NCBI GenBank assembly: GCA_964469935.1
Contig: CAYXZQ010000051.1
Location: 1-9,419 of the forward strand
Length of the DNA stretch: 9,419 nt
Direction: 5' to 3'
From: CAYXZQ01 sp964469935
Lineage (GTDB): Archaea > Nanobdellota > Nanobdellia > Woesearchaeales > DSVV01
Under the pieces are notes generated by a model. It was given only the letters and a program-made list of their open reading frames with translations, had not been told where the DNA came from and ran no database searches. Positions within the stretch are counted from its first letter, which is position 1. Every line of letters begins with the position of its first letter. Position numbers and translations under genes: made by a program. This document shows, one piece after another, positions 1 through 7,036 of the stretch.

Positions 1-1
1 G

Positions 2-718
2 TACAGGTGCTCATTCTGCGGTGCTTCCATAGGCGACAGCCCGCCCCCGGTCATTAAGAGTGTACATAGCACTGTCAAAGAGATGAAGGCGTTGTCACAA
101 AAATTCGAATCGAAATACTTCTTTGTCCTGAACTCTTATATTGAGATTGACACAAAAAAAACCCTGGAGCTTTCGCAGGAGATGGTGAGGCAGGGTCTGG
201 ATTTCTTGTGGTGCGGAAGCGCAAGATGCAATATTGACACAGGATTGCTGCCGCCGTTGCGAAAGTCCGGGCTGTTCTATATCACATTCGGGCTGGAAAC
301 AGCAAGCAACAGGATGCTCAAGAAGATAAGGAAGGGATACACATCCGATATTGCAAAGAAAGCTGTCCAGAAGGCCCATGAATGCGGAATGTGGGTCTCA
401 TTGAACATCATCGTGGGCCTGCCGCAGGAAACAGAGGAAGATTTTGAAGACACGTTTGATTTCATACTTCAGAATATAGATTTCATCGACCAGATGAACG
501 TGTGTGATTTTTATCTTGTAAAATCCGAGATCTTCCTGCATCCGGAAAGGTTCGGGATAAAGATCCGTTCCCGGGTAGGCTCTCACAAGCATCTGACAAG
601 CGGAGAATTCGCGTATGACGAGATCGGCGGCCATTCATGGGAAGAGCTGAAAACTGTGAAGTCATACAGGAACATCAAGTTAAAAAAATTATTCAACATT
701 TTTAAGAAGATAGGATAG
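2..718 (+). CDS. Radical SAM enzyme, 5' truncated, ends at an in-frame TAG
   Basis: The frame is open from the first bases, so the gene begins outside the window. It starts with YRCSFC, the last two cysteines of the CxxxCxxC motif that binds the radical SAM 4Fe-4S cluster; the first cysteine lies upstream. About residue 96 is FGLETAS followed by KKIRKG, and at 137-144 is IVGLPQET. Both are typical of the Elp3/MiaB-like barrel of B12-dependent and methylthiotransferase-type radical SAM proteins. A cobalamin-binding domain may precede it but cannot be seen. The substrate is unknown. The frame stops at TAG 716-718 and then continues, in the same frame and in protein-like sequence, into the next feature, so this may not be the natural C-terminus. 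Family assignment is firm; specific function is not. Confidence 0.85.
   Translation, partial: YRCSFCGASIGDSPPPVIKSVHSTVKEMKALSQKFESKYFFVLNSYIEIDTKKTLELSQEMVRQGLDFLWCGSARCNIDTGLLPPLRKSGLFYITFGLETASNRMLKKIRKGYTSDIAKKAVQKAHECGMWVSLNIIVGLPQETEEDFEDTFDFILQNIDFIDQMNVCDFYLVKSEIFLHPERFGIKIRSRVGSHKHLTSGEFAYDEIGGHSWEELKTVKSYRNIKLKKLFNIFKKIG
716..718 (+). other. In-frame TAG joining two radical SAM reading frames
   Basis: The codon before is Gly and the codon after is Asp. Bases 2-715 and 719-1327 share one frame with no other stop. TAG also closes the genes ending at 4785 (minus) and 7726 (plus), so TAG acts as an ordinary stop elsewhere in this window. No suppressor tRNA or pyrrolysine gene is visible here. 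Confidence 0.9.
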
Positions 719-1330
719 GACTACTACAGGTCAAACACCTATGAGCTGTTTTATGCATTTGAAAGGTTCAGGGACAAGCAGAAGGCATATCAATACGTTC
801 TAAAAGGATATAATGAAATGAAGAAAAAGACCCAAAAGACGATCAATCTCATCAGATCATCCAACAATAAGTCATATTTTGACGATTGTGCTGATGAGAT
901 ATGGAATTATGACAAGATAGTGGGAGAAATGAAAAATCTGAAGAGAAGATACAGCACAATCATATTAAGTGGAGGGGAACCGACACTGGTTAATTCACTG
1001 TTTTTGATAATTAGGGGGCTGAAAGATGCTGGACTTGACGTGATATTATATACCAACGCCAGAATGCTGTCAATTGAAAGATACTGCAAAGAATTAAGAA
1101 GGACTGGCTTGCATAGGATTTCAGTCCAGCTGTTCAGCCATCTGCCGGATTTTCATGATGAGATTACTCAGGTAAGAGGGAGCTTTGAGCAGACTATAAA
1201 AGGCATCGAGAACTGGAAGAGGCTCGGCGGCCATGTCGATATAAGGACCGAACCGCTTGAGCAGAACAGGGACGATATGAGCGGATTTGTCGATTTCATG
1301 ATAAGGCTGGAAAACATCCATGATATCTAG
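719..1330 (+). pseudogene. Second radical SAM-like domain, cluster cysteines lost, in frame after TAG
   Basis: This continues the upstream frame directly after TAG 716-718. The first 33 codons (DYYRSNTYELF onward) have no start codon of their own and read like the helical C-terminal tail of a radical SAM enzyme. The ATG at 818 opens a second domain: TINLIRS, then SNNKSYFD where relatives have CxxxCxxC, then SGGEPTL (from base 968), LYTNAR, HDEIT and GSFEQTIKGI. The last four are classic radical SAM motifs. The three cluster positions read Ser (860-862), Ser (872-874) and Asp (881-883). The domain ends at TAG 1328-1330, well short of a full barrel. If expressed alone it would be a 170-residue protein from ATG 818. 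A degraded tandem gene is favoured, but the absence of frameshifts, TAA or TGA leaves room for a functional non-catalytic or recoded protein. Confidence 0.65.
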
Positions 1331-1351
1331 CAAATAGACACAGCCATGCCC

Positions 1352-2968
1352 TTATTGCTGATGAAAGTTTTCATCGATGTCGTAGAACCAGAACACCCCG
1401 TGCTTCTCAGCAGGCGTTATCCCCCTGCTCGAGAGGTAGTCGCTCGATTTCTCAGGGAAATATTCCGATACTAGCTCGATGTAATACACCCCTGTCCTGT
1501 TGCCTGAGAATCTCAACGAGCCCTTATCCCTGTCTACTGTCACCGGGACATCGTCAGTCACGACCTGGGCATACTGCGCGACCTCGTAGGAGCTGACATA
1601 GAGCTTTTCGGGCCTGAGCTCATCTATCACTTTCCGGAAGGATACATTCGAATAGGTACCAGAAGGACCTGATATCCTGTGTACAGAGAATCCTGCAAAT
1701 GAGAGGAAATACAGCCCAATAAGGATAAATGCAGAGACCTTCCATATCGTTCTTGCCTGCTTGAACTCCGCGAATGGCCGGATTGCCTTTTCCGCTTTCT
1801 CAACTGCAGACCACAGCCCCTGCACTCCGCATACTATCAGCACAAGGGCCACAGACATGAAATATCTCTCTGTGTTTCCTGCGCCTGCATGGATGTCTGT
1901 ACCCGACGGGAAATTCTGGTGGAACGAGACCACCATAAGGAGATGGATGAAGAAGAACAGGATTAACGGCAAAGCGCTTTTCCTGTATTTTTTTGCCAGC
2001 AGCAGCAAAATAAATCCAATGCTCAGAGCTAGCATGTATTTCCCTGCCAATATCTCGAAGATGTACAGGGTCTGGACTTTGATGTCCCTGATTATCGTCG
2101 CTCCCACTAGTCCGCCGTGCTGACCTGATGCGAATTTGACAAAAAGGATGTTGAACACGAACATGAGCAGGGCGATGCCAAGCATTGAAATCTTCGCTGG
2201 CCCAAGTTTCGGAACGCCTTCCAGCTGATTTTTGATCTTTGAATGATTGCCCCTGATAAAAAAATATGCGAGGATCAGGAGGAGCACGACATTCTCTGCC
2301 CTCATGTGCGTGGTGAAGAGGCAGGTGAAAAAAGCCAACATGTACTGCCAGAAGCCGTTCGAATCTGCAGCAATCTTGATGCAGAAAAGGGAGAGGCCGA
2401 TGAAAAATATGTTGGTTATGACCACTTCGCCCGTTGTCCCCCATACGATGATGAGGGGCAGGACCGCTGCCCCCAGTGAGGATAGCACCGCTGTCTTCCT
2501 GTTCCTGAAATAGATGAACGACAGAAAATAAGCAAGGACAACGATGAGAAAGCTGACAACGGCATTGAACACGTGGACAAGATACTCTGAATAGCCTGTG
2601 AGATAATACATCAGGGACACGAGGAAGGGATAGCCCTGCACGTGCCTGGGCAGCTGATAGGGGAGTTCACAGTCATGGATCGTCCCGCTGTAGCACACCC
2701 TGTACTGCTGGTTCTCGTAGAAGGTCTTCGCACCCAGCTTGTATTCTGTCGACAGTGATTCCACAGGGTCATTGTTCATTACATTTACATGGCGCAGGTA
2801 ACCCCCGAGGAACAAAATCAATATGAAGAGCACGGCAGAGAGGGTGTTGAACCATTTCTTTTTGAAAGCTCCTGCGATGACATTTTTGATGAAGAGCAGG
2901 ATGATGGAAATGAACATGGCAAGAAGAATCCAGTAATACCAGTTCATGAAAAAGCTGTTCAGTCCCAT
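1352..2968 (-). CDS. GT-C family membrane glycosyltransferase (PMT_2-like)
   Basis: A 538-residue protein with about a dozen hydrophobic segments and a soluble C-terminal tail from about residue 430. GT-C enzymes use polyprenyl-phosphate sugars and act on the outer face of the membrane. Supporting signs are a long first outer loop, GYPFLVSLMYYLTG at 112-125 (the usual G-x-P after that loop), MRAEN at 222-226 and NTERYF at 365-370. The acidic pair usual in the first loop reads STEY (73-76), so only the Glu is kept; Asp67 might substitute. The loop also carries Cys92 and Cys100, which could form a disulfide. The start is supported by a TATA box about 27 bases upstream. The divergent neighbour is a related enzyme. 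Sugar and acceptor cannot be told. Confidence 0.8.
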   Translation of the reverse strand: MGLNSFFMNWYYWILLAMFISIILLFIKNVIAGAFKKKWFNTLSAVLFILILFLGGYLRHVNVMNNDPVESLSTEYKLGAKTFYENQQYRVCYSGTIHDCELPYQLPRHVQGYPFLVSLMYYLTGYSEYLVHVFNAVVSFLIVVLAYFLSFIYFRNRKTAVLSSLGAAVLPLIIVWGTTGEVVITNIFFIGLSLFCIKIAADSNGFWQYMLAFFTCLFTTHMRAENVVLLLILAYFFIRGNHSKIKNQLEGVPKLGPAKISMLGIALLMFVFNILFVKFASGQHGGLVGATIIRDIKVQTLYIFEILAGKYMLALSIGFILLLLAKKYRKSALPLILFFFIHLLMVVSFHQNFPSGTDIHAGAGNTERYFMSVALVLIVCGVQGLWSAVEKAEKAIRPFAEFKQARTIWKVSAFILIGLYFLSFAGFSVHRISGPSGTYSNVSFRKVIDELRPEKLYVSSYEVAQYAQVVTDDVPVTVDRDKGSLRFSGNRTGVYYIELVSEYFPEKSSDYLSSRGITPAEKHGVFWFYDIDENFHQQ

Positions 2969-3204
2969 TGAAGATAATCTTAAGCAGCTAATATATATTA
3001 ATTTCTTATTTAGGCTTTGTTCAGAATAAATTCTCTACTTGATAATCAATCCGAATTTTATGGACATGCCTGATTATACTTATTTCTTTTCTGAATTCAT
3101 TTATACATAAATCACCAATGATGAAGTCCTGAAGACAAGGCAATAAGATTAAGGCATGGATATGCAAACATGGCCTTAGGGCTTGATGAAAGACAGATTT
3201 AAAT
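2969..3204. other. Divergent AT-rich intergenic region
   Basis: This gap separates the two divergent GT-C genes and must carry both promoters. Besides the TATA box of the minus-strand gene, it holds TTATACATAA at 3101-3110 and TTTAAATA at 3198-3205 facing the plus-strand gene. An imperfect hairpin (taaggc at 3150-3155 with gcctta at 3173-3178, extended by three pairs past a one-base bulge) lies near the plus-strand gene. No convincing small gene or RNA gene is visible. Confidence 0.5.
2989..3000 (-). promoter_or_regulatory. TATA box of the minus-strand GT-C gene
   Basis: The minus strand reads TAATATATATTA, centred about 27 bases before the ATG, with no Shine-Dalgarno sequence between. This spacing implies that transcription starts at or next to the start codon (leaderless). 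Confidence 0.6.
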
Positions 3205-3205
3205 A
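3198..3205 (+). promoter_or_regulatory. Possible TATA box, suggests a GTG start at 3232
   Basis: TTTAAATA overlaps the annotated ATG (3205), so it cannot serve that codon. At the spacing used by neighbouring genes, transcription would begin near 3229, three bases before an in-frame GTG at 3232. If this TATA is used, the protein starts nine residues later than annotated. The alternative is TTATACATAA at 3101-3110, giving a leader of about 70 bases. Confidence 0.4.
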
Positions 3206-4776
3206 TGAATAAATCCACTAACATTTCCAAAGTGTCCGGATTACTGGCATTATCCAACAAACTCATACCATCCTTCATATTGGTAAACTTCCTGGTGTTG
3301 CTGATATTGATATGGTTGAACAAGGCCCATATCAGGAAATTTCTCTCAAGGTTAGACAGGAGGACGCTGATTATCCTCTCTTTCATCTTTATCGCTGCCC
3401 TTCTGATAAGGATATATGTCCCTGTACACAGCCATTTGATGTACAGCGACGAGGCATTGTACATGAAGGCTGCAAGCGGCATGCTCAGGACTGGAAGCCA
3501 GGGGCTGTACCCAAAATCGATAGGATGGCCGTTCATCATTGCCATAGGTTTTGCGTTTTTCGGCATCAACAACTGGGTTGCAATCAACATTACAATAGCT
3601 CTTGGAGCACTGACAGTTTTCACAGTATTTTTGCTAGCATATGCGCTCACGAATGACACCTGGACCGGGCTCATCGCCGCAGTGATACTGGCCCTGGAAC
3701 CTGCTCATTTAAGTTGGTCTGCGACAGCAGAGACCAATGTTCCGTCTATCTTCTTCATAACGCTTGTCATGTTCTTCTGTGTACTGTATTTTAGGGAGAA
3801 GAAGAAAAGACAAAAAGATTCCCTCTTGTATCTTTCGCTTGCAGGCATCGCCTTTCTCTGCCAGTTCCGCCCGGAGAATTACCTGTTTGTCGCCGTATTT
3901 GGCATAGGGTTCCTGCTGTTCTCCAAAATCAACATGAGGACTGTATTGCCGTGGCTGATTCTGGCGCTTGCGCTACCAAATTTTTTCCAAGTCCTGCAGT
4001 TCCAGCAGTCGACTAACTGGGTGAGTCTCCAGACCCTGGGCAAGGAGGACGGGTCGAATTGGAGCATCGGCAACCTTGTTTCTAATACAGTTGATTTCGG
4101 TCCGGACTTGTTCAATGGAAAATCCATGCCTTTGATGGTGACGCTGTTTATGATATTGGGCATCCTGCTCCTATTCAGGGAGCGCTGGAAGGAGGCGTTA
4201 TTCCTCTCGTCATGGTTCGTTGTAATGTGGATGGGGGTATTCGGCTCCTGGATACGGGTCCTTCAGACAAAAGAGAGATTCTATCTCATCCTTGTTGTAT
4301 TGATAGCGATTGTATCTGCTTACGGCATTTCAGAGCTGAGTAGGCGCATTTCGGCAAGGAGGTATTCATATGTTGTCATTTCAATAATAGCTCTCCTGGT
4401 GCTCTTCTCAGTCCCATATGCGATGGGCTCAAGACTGTTGTATGCAGACGACGCTCACCACCTTGAGACAATGATACCTGAGATGGCGCAAAGGGATATT
4501 CCACAAAATTGCACAATAGTGGCCTACTGGCCCGAGGTGATTCAGTCGACGACCGACCTTCATGTCATTGGCATTGAGGACTACATATACGAGAGTCTGG
4601 ATACGAGCTGCTCGCTGTTTTTTGATGATCTTTCCTGCGAGATGGTCAAAGAATTCAACGAAACATGCAACCTGATAAGGGACAGGTACAAGTTAACTGT
4701 TTACAAGTCTTACAGCAAAGGAAGGGAAAATTTCACTTTTTACCGGATTGGACCCAAGATGGATGTCATTCAGTAA
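3205..4776 (+). CDS. GT-C family membrane glycosyltransferase (PMT_2/ArnT-like)
   Basis: A 523-residue polytopic membrane protein. After a transmembrane segment at about 22-38 and another at 54-70, the first outer loop carries SDEALYMKAA at 81-90. This acidic DE pair is the catalytic or metal-binding hallmark of GT-C enzymes that transfer sugar from polyprenyl phosphate. IGWPFIIAIGFAFFG (106-120), FRPEN (221-225) and KERFY (356-360) follow, at nearly the same positions as MRAEN and TERYF in the divergent gene, which suggests an ancient duplication. A soluble tail of about 110 residues begins near 410, probably outside the membrane. The gene ends 8 bases from the convergent peptidase gene. It may help build cell-surface or archaellum/pilus glycans. 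The start is uncertain between ATG 3205 and GTG 3232. Confidence 0.85.
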   Translation: MNKSTNISKVSGLLALSNKLIPSFILVNFLVLLILIWLNKAHIRKFLSRLDRRTLIILSFIFIAALLIRIYVPVHSHLMYSDEALYMKAASGMLRTGSQGLYPKSIGWPFIIAIGFAFFGINNWVAINITIALGALTVFTVFLLAYALTNDTWTGLIAAVILALEPAHLSWSATAETNVPSIFFITLVMFFCVLYFREKKKRQKDSLLYLSLAGIAFLCQFRPENYLFVAVFGIGFLLFSKINMRTVLPWLILALALPNFFQVLQFQQSTNWVSLQTLGKEDGSNWSIGNLVSNTVDFGPDLFNGKSMPLMVTLFMILGILLLFRERWKEALFLSSWFVVMWMGVFGSWIRVLQTKERFYLILVVLIAIVSAYGISELSRRISARRYSYVVISIIALLVLFSVPYAMGSRLLYADDAHHLETMIPEMAQRDIPQNCTIVAYWPEVIQSTTDLHVIGIEDYIYESLDTSCSLFFDDLSCEMVKEFNETCNLIRDRYKLTVYKSYSKGRENFTFYRIGPKMDVIQ

Positions 4777-4784
4777 AGTTCGGA

Positions 4785-5894
4785 CTAGACCAGCCAGCTG
4801 GTGATTGCGATGAACAGGTTGCCCTGGAACAGGACAGTGATGATGACCCCCGCAAACAGATACGGGGCGAATGACAAGGTATGGTATACCCGGAGGTGCT
4901 CAAACCCGAGCTTTTTCTCTAGCTTTTTCACTTTCTTGACATCCTCCTGGGTCAGCCCGTCCGATGTCGGCTCGAAGAGATGCTCTCTCTTCGTTGTCGA
5001 TTCCTGGAGATAGGATATGAGGCTGAAATGCAGGATCTGCTGTTTCTTGTATTTTCCTTTCTCCCTGTAGATTATCTCAGCAGGCACCATCCCCTTCTTC
5101 AATAACTTGATGTCGACATCTTTTGTCATGAAGTCATATCCCATGTACAGTATGAAATATCTCAGGAACACGAACCCTGCAAACGTGATGATCATGGATA
5201 ACCAGGGTCCAAGAGTGAACAGGCTCCTGTCAAATATTATCCTGAGCGCGGAAAACACAAGGAGAAGCTTCGTGAGCTGGCCCTTGAAAATCTTCTCAAG
5301 CACCATCATCAGGATGAACATGAAGAATATCATGTAGAAATAATTGCCTGGCAGCCTTATGAAATCCAGAAAATACATGAGCGGCCACATGAATGAGAAC
5401 ACGAACAGGAAGAGCGCTCCAAGCTGGCCGGGGTCCATGGATTTTTTCAGGTAGAACGCCTTCTGCTTCAGGCTCGTGCGGAAGAGCAGGAGGAAGAGGT
5501 ATATGACGAAAAACGGGACGAATGTGTTTATCATGAAGTTCATGGAAGAGAAATATTCGACATGACCGTACTTATAGACGCTCAGGGGAACGAGCGCGGA
5601 AAATGCAGTGAAGAGCTTTGCATCGCCCGCTGTCCATACCCCTATAAGCCACATGACAAAGCCCACGACAAGCGATGTAATGACAGTGACTGCGAGCTCA
5701 GAAAAATATTCCACCCTGAGCTGCCCGCCCGTTATTCTCACAAAGAAATATATCAGAAAATTAACGACAAGTGCGTATGCAAGCCCCAGCATGACCCACT
5801 TGTTCTTTATCTTTCCTGTCTTGATGTCCTGGTAGGTCGTCACGCCGCCGATGAAGATTATCATCGGCAGGAAAAAATAAAGCAGGTTTATCAT
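4785..5894 (-). CDS. Archaeal A24 family prepilin peptidase (EppA-like)
   Basis: A membrane aspartic protease that removes class III signal peptides from type IV pilin-like and archaellin precursors. The two catalytic aspartates are visible: Asp23 in YQDIKTGKIKN (21-31) and Asp91 in WTAGDAKLF (87-95), the family's GxGD-type motif with Ala at the usual second Gly. Several transmembrane segments follow to about 255. At 369 residues it is longer than FlaK or PibD (about 230). The extra part is a cytosolic-looking segment at about 256-337 with LLKKGMVPAE (264-273), resembling the archaeal A24 C-terminal domain of EppA-type enzymes, then a last membrane segment with SFAPYLFAGV (341-350), reminiscent of bacterial PilD ends. 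It lies 19 bases after the thiolation gene and has no Shine-Dalgarno, so cotranscription is likely. No pilin gene is in view. Confidence 0.9.
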   Translation of the reverse strand: MINLLYFFLPMIIFIGGVTTYQDIKTGKIKNKWVMLGLAYALVVNFLIYFFVRITGGQLRVEYFSELAVTVITSLVVGFVMWLIGVWTAGDAKLFTAFSALVPLSVYKYGHVEYFSSMNFMINTFVPFFVIYLFLLLFRTSLKQKAFYLKKSMDPGQLGALFLFVFSFMWPLMYFLDFIRLPGNYFYMIFFMFILMMVLEKIFKGQLTKLLLVFSALRIIFDRSLFTLGPWLSMIITFAGFVFLRYFILYMGYDFMTKDVDIKLLKKGMVPAEIIYREKGKYKKQQILHFSLISYLQESTTKREHLFEPTSDGLTQEDVKKVKKLEKKLGFEHLRVYHTLSFAPYLFAGVIITVLFQGNLFIAITSWLV

Positions 5895-5913
5895 TGGAGG
5901 GAATATCCTGGAT

Positions 5914-6828
5914 TCATTTAATAATCTTTGCTTTTGGGAGGTATTTTTTGAGCTCTTCGAGCATCTGGCATGGCTTGCATAATTCCTGTTTTGCAGGTTC
6001 TCCGCATCTTTTGCACCTGTTCGGCCTGCCCTCTGACCTGTATCTCTCCCTGAGGTCAGGCAGCATCTTCAGAAATCCCTTTATTATGTTCTTTTTAGTT
6101 CCGGAATTGTCTTTCTCATAATCATTAAGGAGCTCCTGCACAGCCCCCCTATAGGACTCTGTCGCATACGGGCACTCGACATACCCGACGCCGAAGTCCA
6201 TCAGGTGCGTATAGACTGTCACTTCCTTCTCTGTGCAGAAATAGAGCGGCTTTATACGGGGGATGAATAGTTTGTCCCTGACAATCCCTGTGATAGGGCC
6301 CAGCCTTGCGGATATCTCCTGCTGGTTGCGGAAGAGGTTGATCAGTATCGACTGCGCCTCGTCATCGAGGTTGTGCCCTGTCGCTAGCCTCGTCGCTCCG
6401 AGCACCCTCGCCTGCCTGTTTATCAGGTATCTCCGAAACGCCCCACACACTGTGCAGGGCCTGTCGTGCAGCCTCTTTACGGCCGAATCCAGCGTGAATC
6501 CCAGCTCTTTCTTGAATGAGACTATGTTGAGCTTAATGCCTTGCCTTCTGCAGAATCTTTTGAGGTCTGAAAGGGTCTTTTCCCTGTACCCCTTAATCCC
6601 CTCGTCGACAGCAATTGCCTGGACATCATAGTATTTCGAGAGGACATACAGGTTTGTGATTGAGTCCTTGCCCCCGGACACCGCTGCAAAGACCCTGTCC
6701 TTTTTCCTTATAAGGTCATAATCCTTTATGGTCTTCCTGACCTTCTTCTCGAAATAGTCGATGAAATGCTTTCTACAATAATTCGGTTCAGAAAGGACTG
6801 CATTCTGCGAGCATCTCCGGCATTTCAT
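5914..6828 (-). CDS. tRNA 2-thiouridine synthetase, TtuA/NcsA (TIGR00269) family
   Basis: A cytosolic PP-loop ATPase that adenylates and then thiolates a uridine in tRNA (U34 for NcsA/Ncs6, U54 for TtuA), usually with sulfur from a ubiquitin-like carrier. All hallmarks are present in 304 residues: an N-terminal zinc site (Cys3, Cys6, Cys18, His21), the SGGKDS ATP loop at 51-56, CTVC at 125-128, ATGHNLDDEAQ at 149-159, ECPY with Cys219, and a C-terminal zinc finger (Cys272, 275, 284, 287). Cys125, Cys128 and Cys219 match the spacing of the iron-sulfur ligands known in TtuA. The ATG lies about 27 bases after a TATA box. It leads the peptidase gene in a probable operon. Sequence alone does not decide U34 from U54; no sulfur-carrier gene is nearby. 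Confidence 0.92.
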   Translation of the reverse strand: MKCRRCSQNAVLSEPNYCRKHFIDYFEKKVRKTIKDYDLIRKKDRVFAAVSGGKDSITNLYVLSKYYDVQAIAVDEGIKGYREKTLSDLKRFCRRQGIKLNIVSFKKELGFTLDSAVKRLHDRPCTVCGAFRRYLINRQARVLGATRLATGHNLDDEAQSILINLFRNQQEISARLGPITGIVRDKLFIPRIKPLYFCTEKEVTVYTHLMDFGVGYVECPYATESYRGAVQELLNDYEKDNSGTKKNIIKGFLKMLPDLRERYRSEGRPNRCKRCGEPAKQELCKPCQMLEELKKYLPKAKIIK

Positions 6829-6850
6829 TGTGTAGCGTAATCAGATATGG

Positions 6851-6858
6851 TTTAAAAT
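6851..6858 (-). promoter_or_regulatory. TATA box of the thiolation/peptidase operon
   Basis: ATTTTAAA on the minus strand is centred about 27 bases before the ATG, predicting a leaderless transcript. It sits between the gene and the terminator-like T tract of the upstream tRNA. Confidence 0.6.
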
Positions 6859-6867
6859 TGTTTTGTA

Positions 6868-6879
6868 TCAAAAGAAAGA
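6868..6879 (-). terminator. T-rich terminator of tRNA-Cys
   Basis: On the minus strand the tRNA 3' end is followed at once by TCTTTCTTTTGA. T-rich tracts without a hairpin are the usual archaeal termination signal. Confidence 0.45.
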
Positions 6880-6995
6880 AGCGCGAGGAGGGATTTGAAC
6901 CCTCGATCTAGCGCTATCAGCATATCCATGAACCTCGTATCGAGACTCACAAAACCTGCTGCAGGCGCTCGCCTTAGCCGCTTGGCCACTCGCGC
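6880..6995 (-). tRNA. tRNA-Cys (GCA) with a 43-base intron
   Basis: Removing the intron leaves a standard 73-base tRNA. The acceptor stem is GCGCGAG with CTCGCGC (7 pairs), the D stem GCC/GGC, the anticodon stem AGCGC/GCGCT (5 pairs), a 5-base variable loop, and the T arm GAGGG-TTCAAAT-CCCTC. The anticodon loop reads CTGCAG plus A38, giving anticodon GCA. The discriminator base is U73, as expected for tRNA-Cys, which supports the identity. CCA is not encoded. A tract at 7024-7031 (TTTAAATA on the minus strand) fits as its TATA box. Confidence 0.88.
6916..6958 (-). other. tRNA-Cys intron, canonical 37/38 position
   Basis: The intron lies between G37 and A38. A bulge-helix-bulge can be drawn: 3' bulge A-U-A38 and 5' bulge A36-G37-C, separated by a four-pair central helix of C32-C35 with GCUG in the intron. 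Cleavage after the second base of each bulge gives exactly these splice points. One of the four central positions (U33 opposite U) is a mismatch, so the motif is relaxed. Confidence 0.75.
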
Positions 6996-7004
6996 AATTG
7001 CAGT

Positions 7005-7015
7005 AAAAAGAAAAA
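7005..7015 (-). terminator. T-rich terminator of the 72-residue gene
   Basis: The minus strand reads TTTTTCTTTTT about 22 bases after the stop codon of the small gene and just before the tRNA. It would end that gene's transcript ahead of the tRNA. Confidence 0.4.
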
Positions 7016-7023
7016 GGGCTTAC

Positions 7024-7031
7024 TATTTAAA
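7024..7031 (-). promoter_or_regulatory. Probable TATA box of tRNA-Cys
   Basis: TTTAAATA on the minus strand is centred about 32 bases before the first base of the tRNA, which would leave a leader of about five bases. It lies directly after the stop codon of the upstream small gene. Confidence 0.45.
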
Positions 7032-7036
7032 GCTAT

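Noticed and set aside
1800..2444. Open frame of 214 codons on the minus strand overlapping the GT-C gene
   Set aside because: It lies wholly inside the glycosyltransferase in another frame and shows no family motif or promoter.
3117..3189. Possible C/D box small RNA (ATGATGA at 3118, CTGA at 3129, TGATGA at 3184)
   Set aside because: CTGA lies only four bases after the first box, leaving no room for a guide, and no final D box follows the second UGAUGA.
3021..3674. Open frame of 217 codons on the minus strand
   Set aside because: Most of it is antisense to the plus-strand glycosyltransferase, whose membrane-protein pattern and DE motif are clear. The rest crosses the intergenic gap without a recognisable motif.
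6880..6995. A class II tRNA (Leu or Ser) with a long variable arm
   Set aside because: The anticodon stem AGCGC/GCGCT pairs fully only if 43 bases are removed from the loop. The result is a class I tRNA with GCA and U73, which fits Cys.
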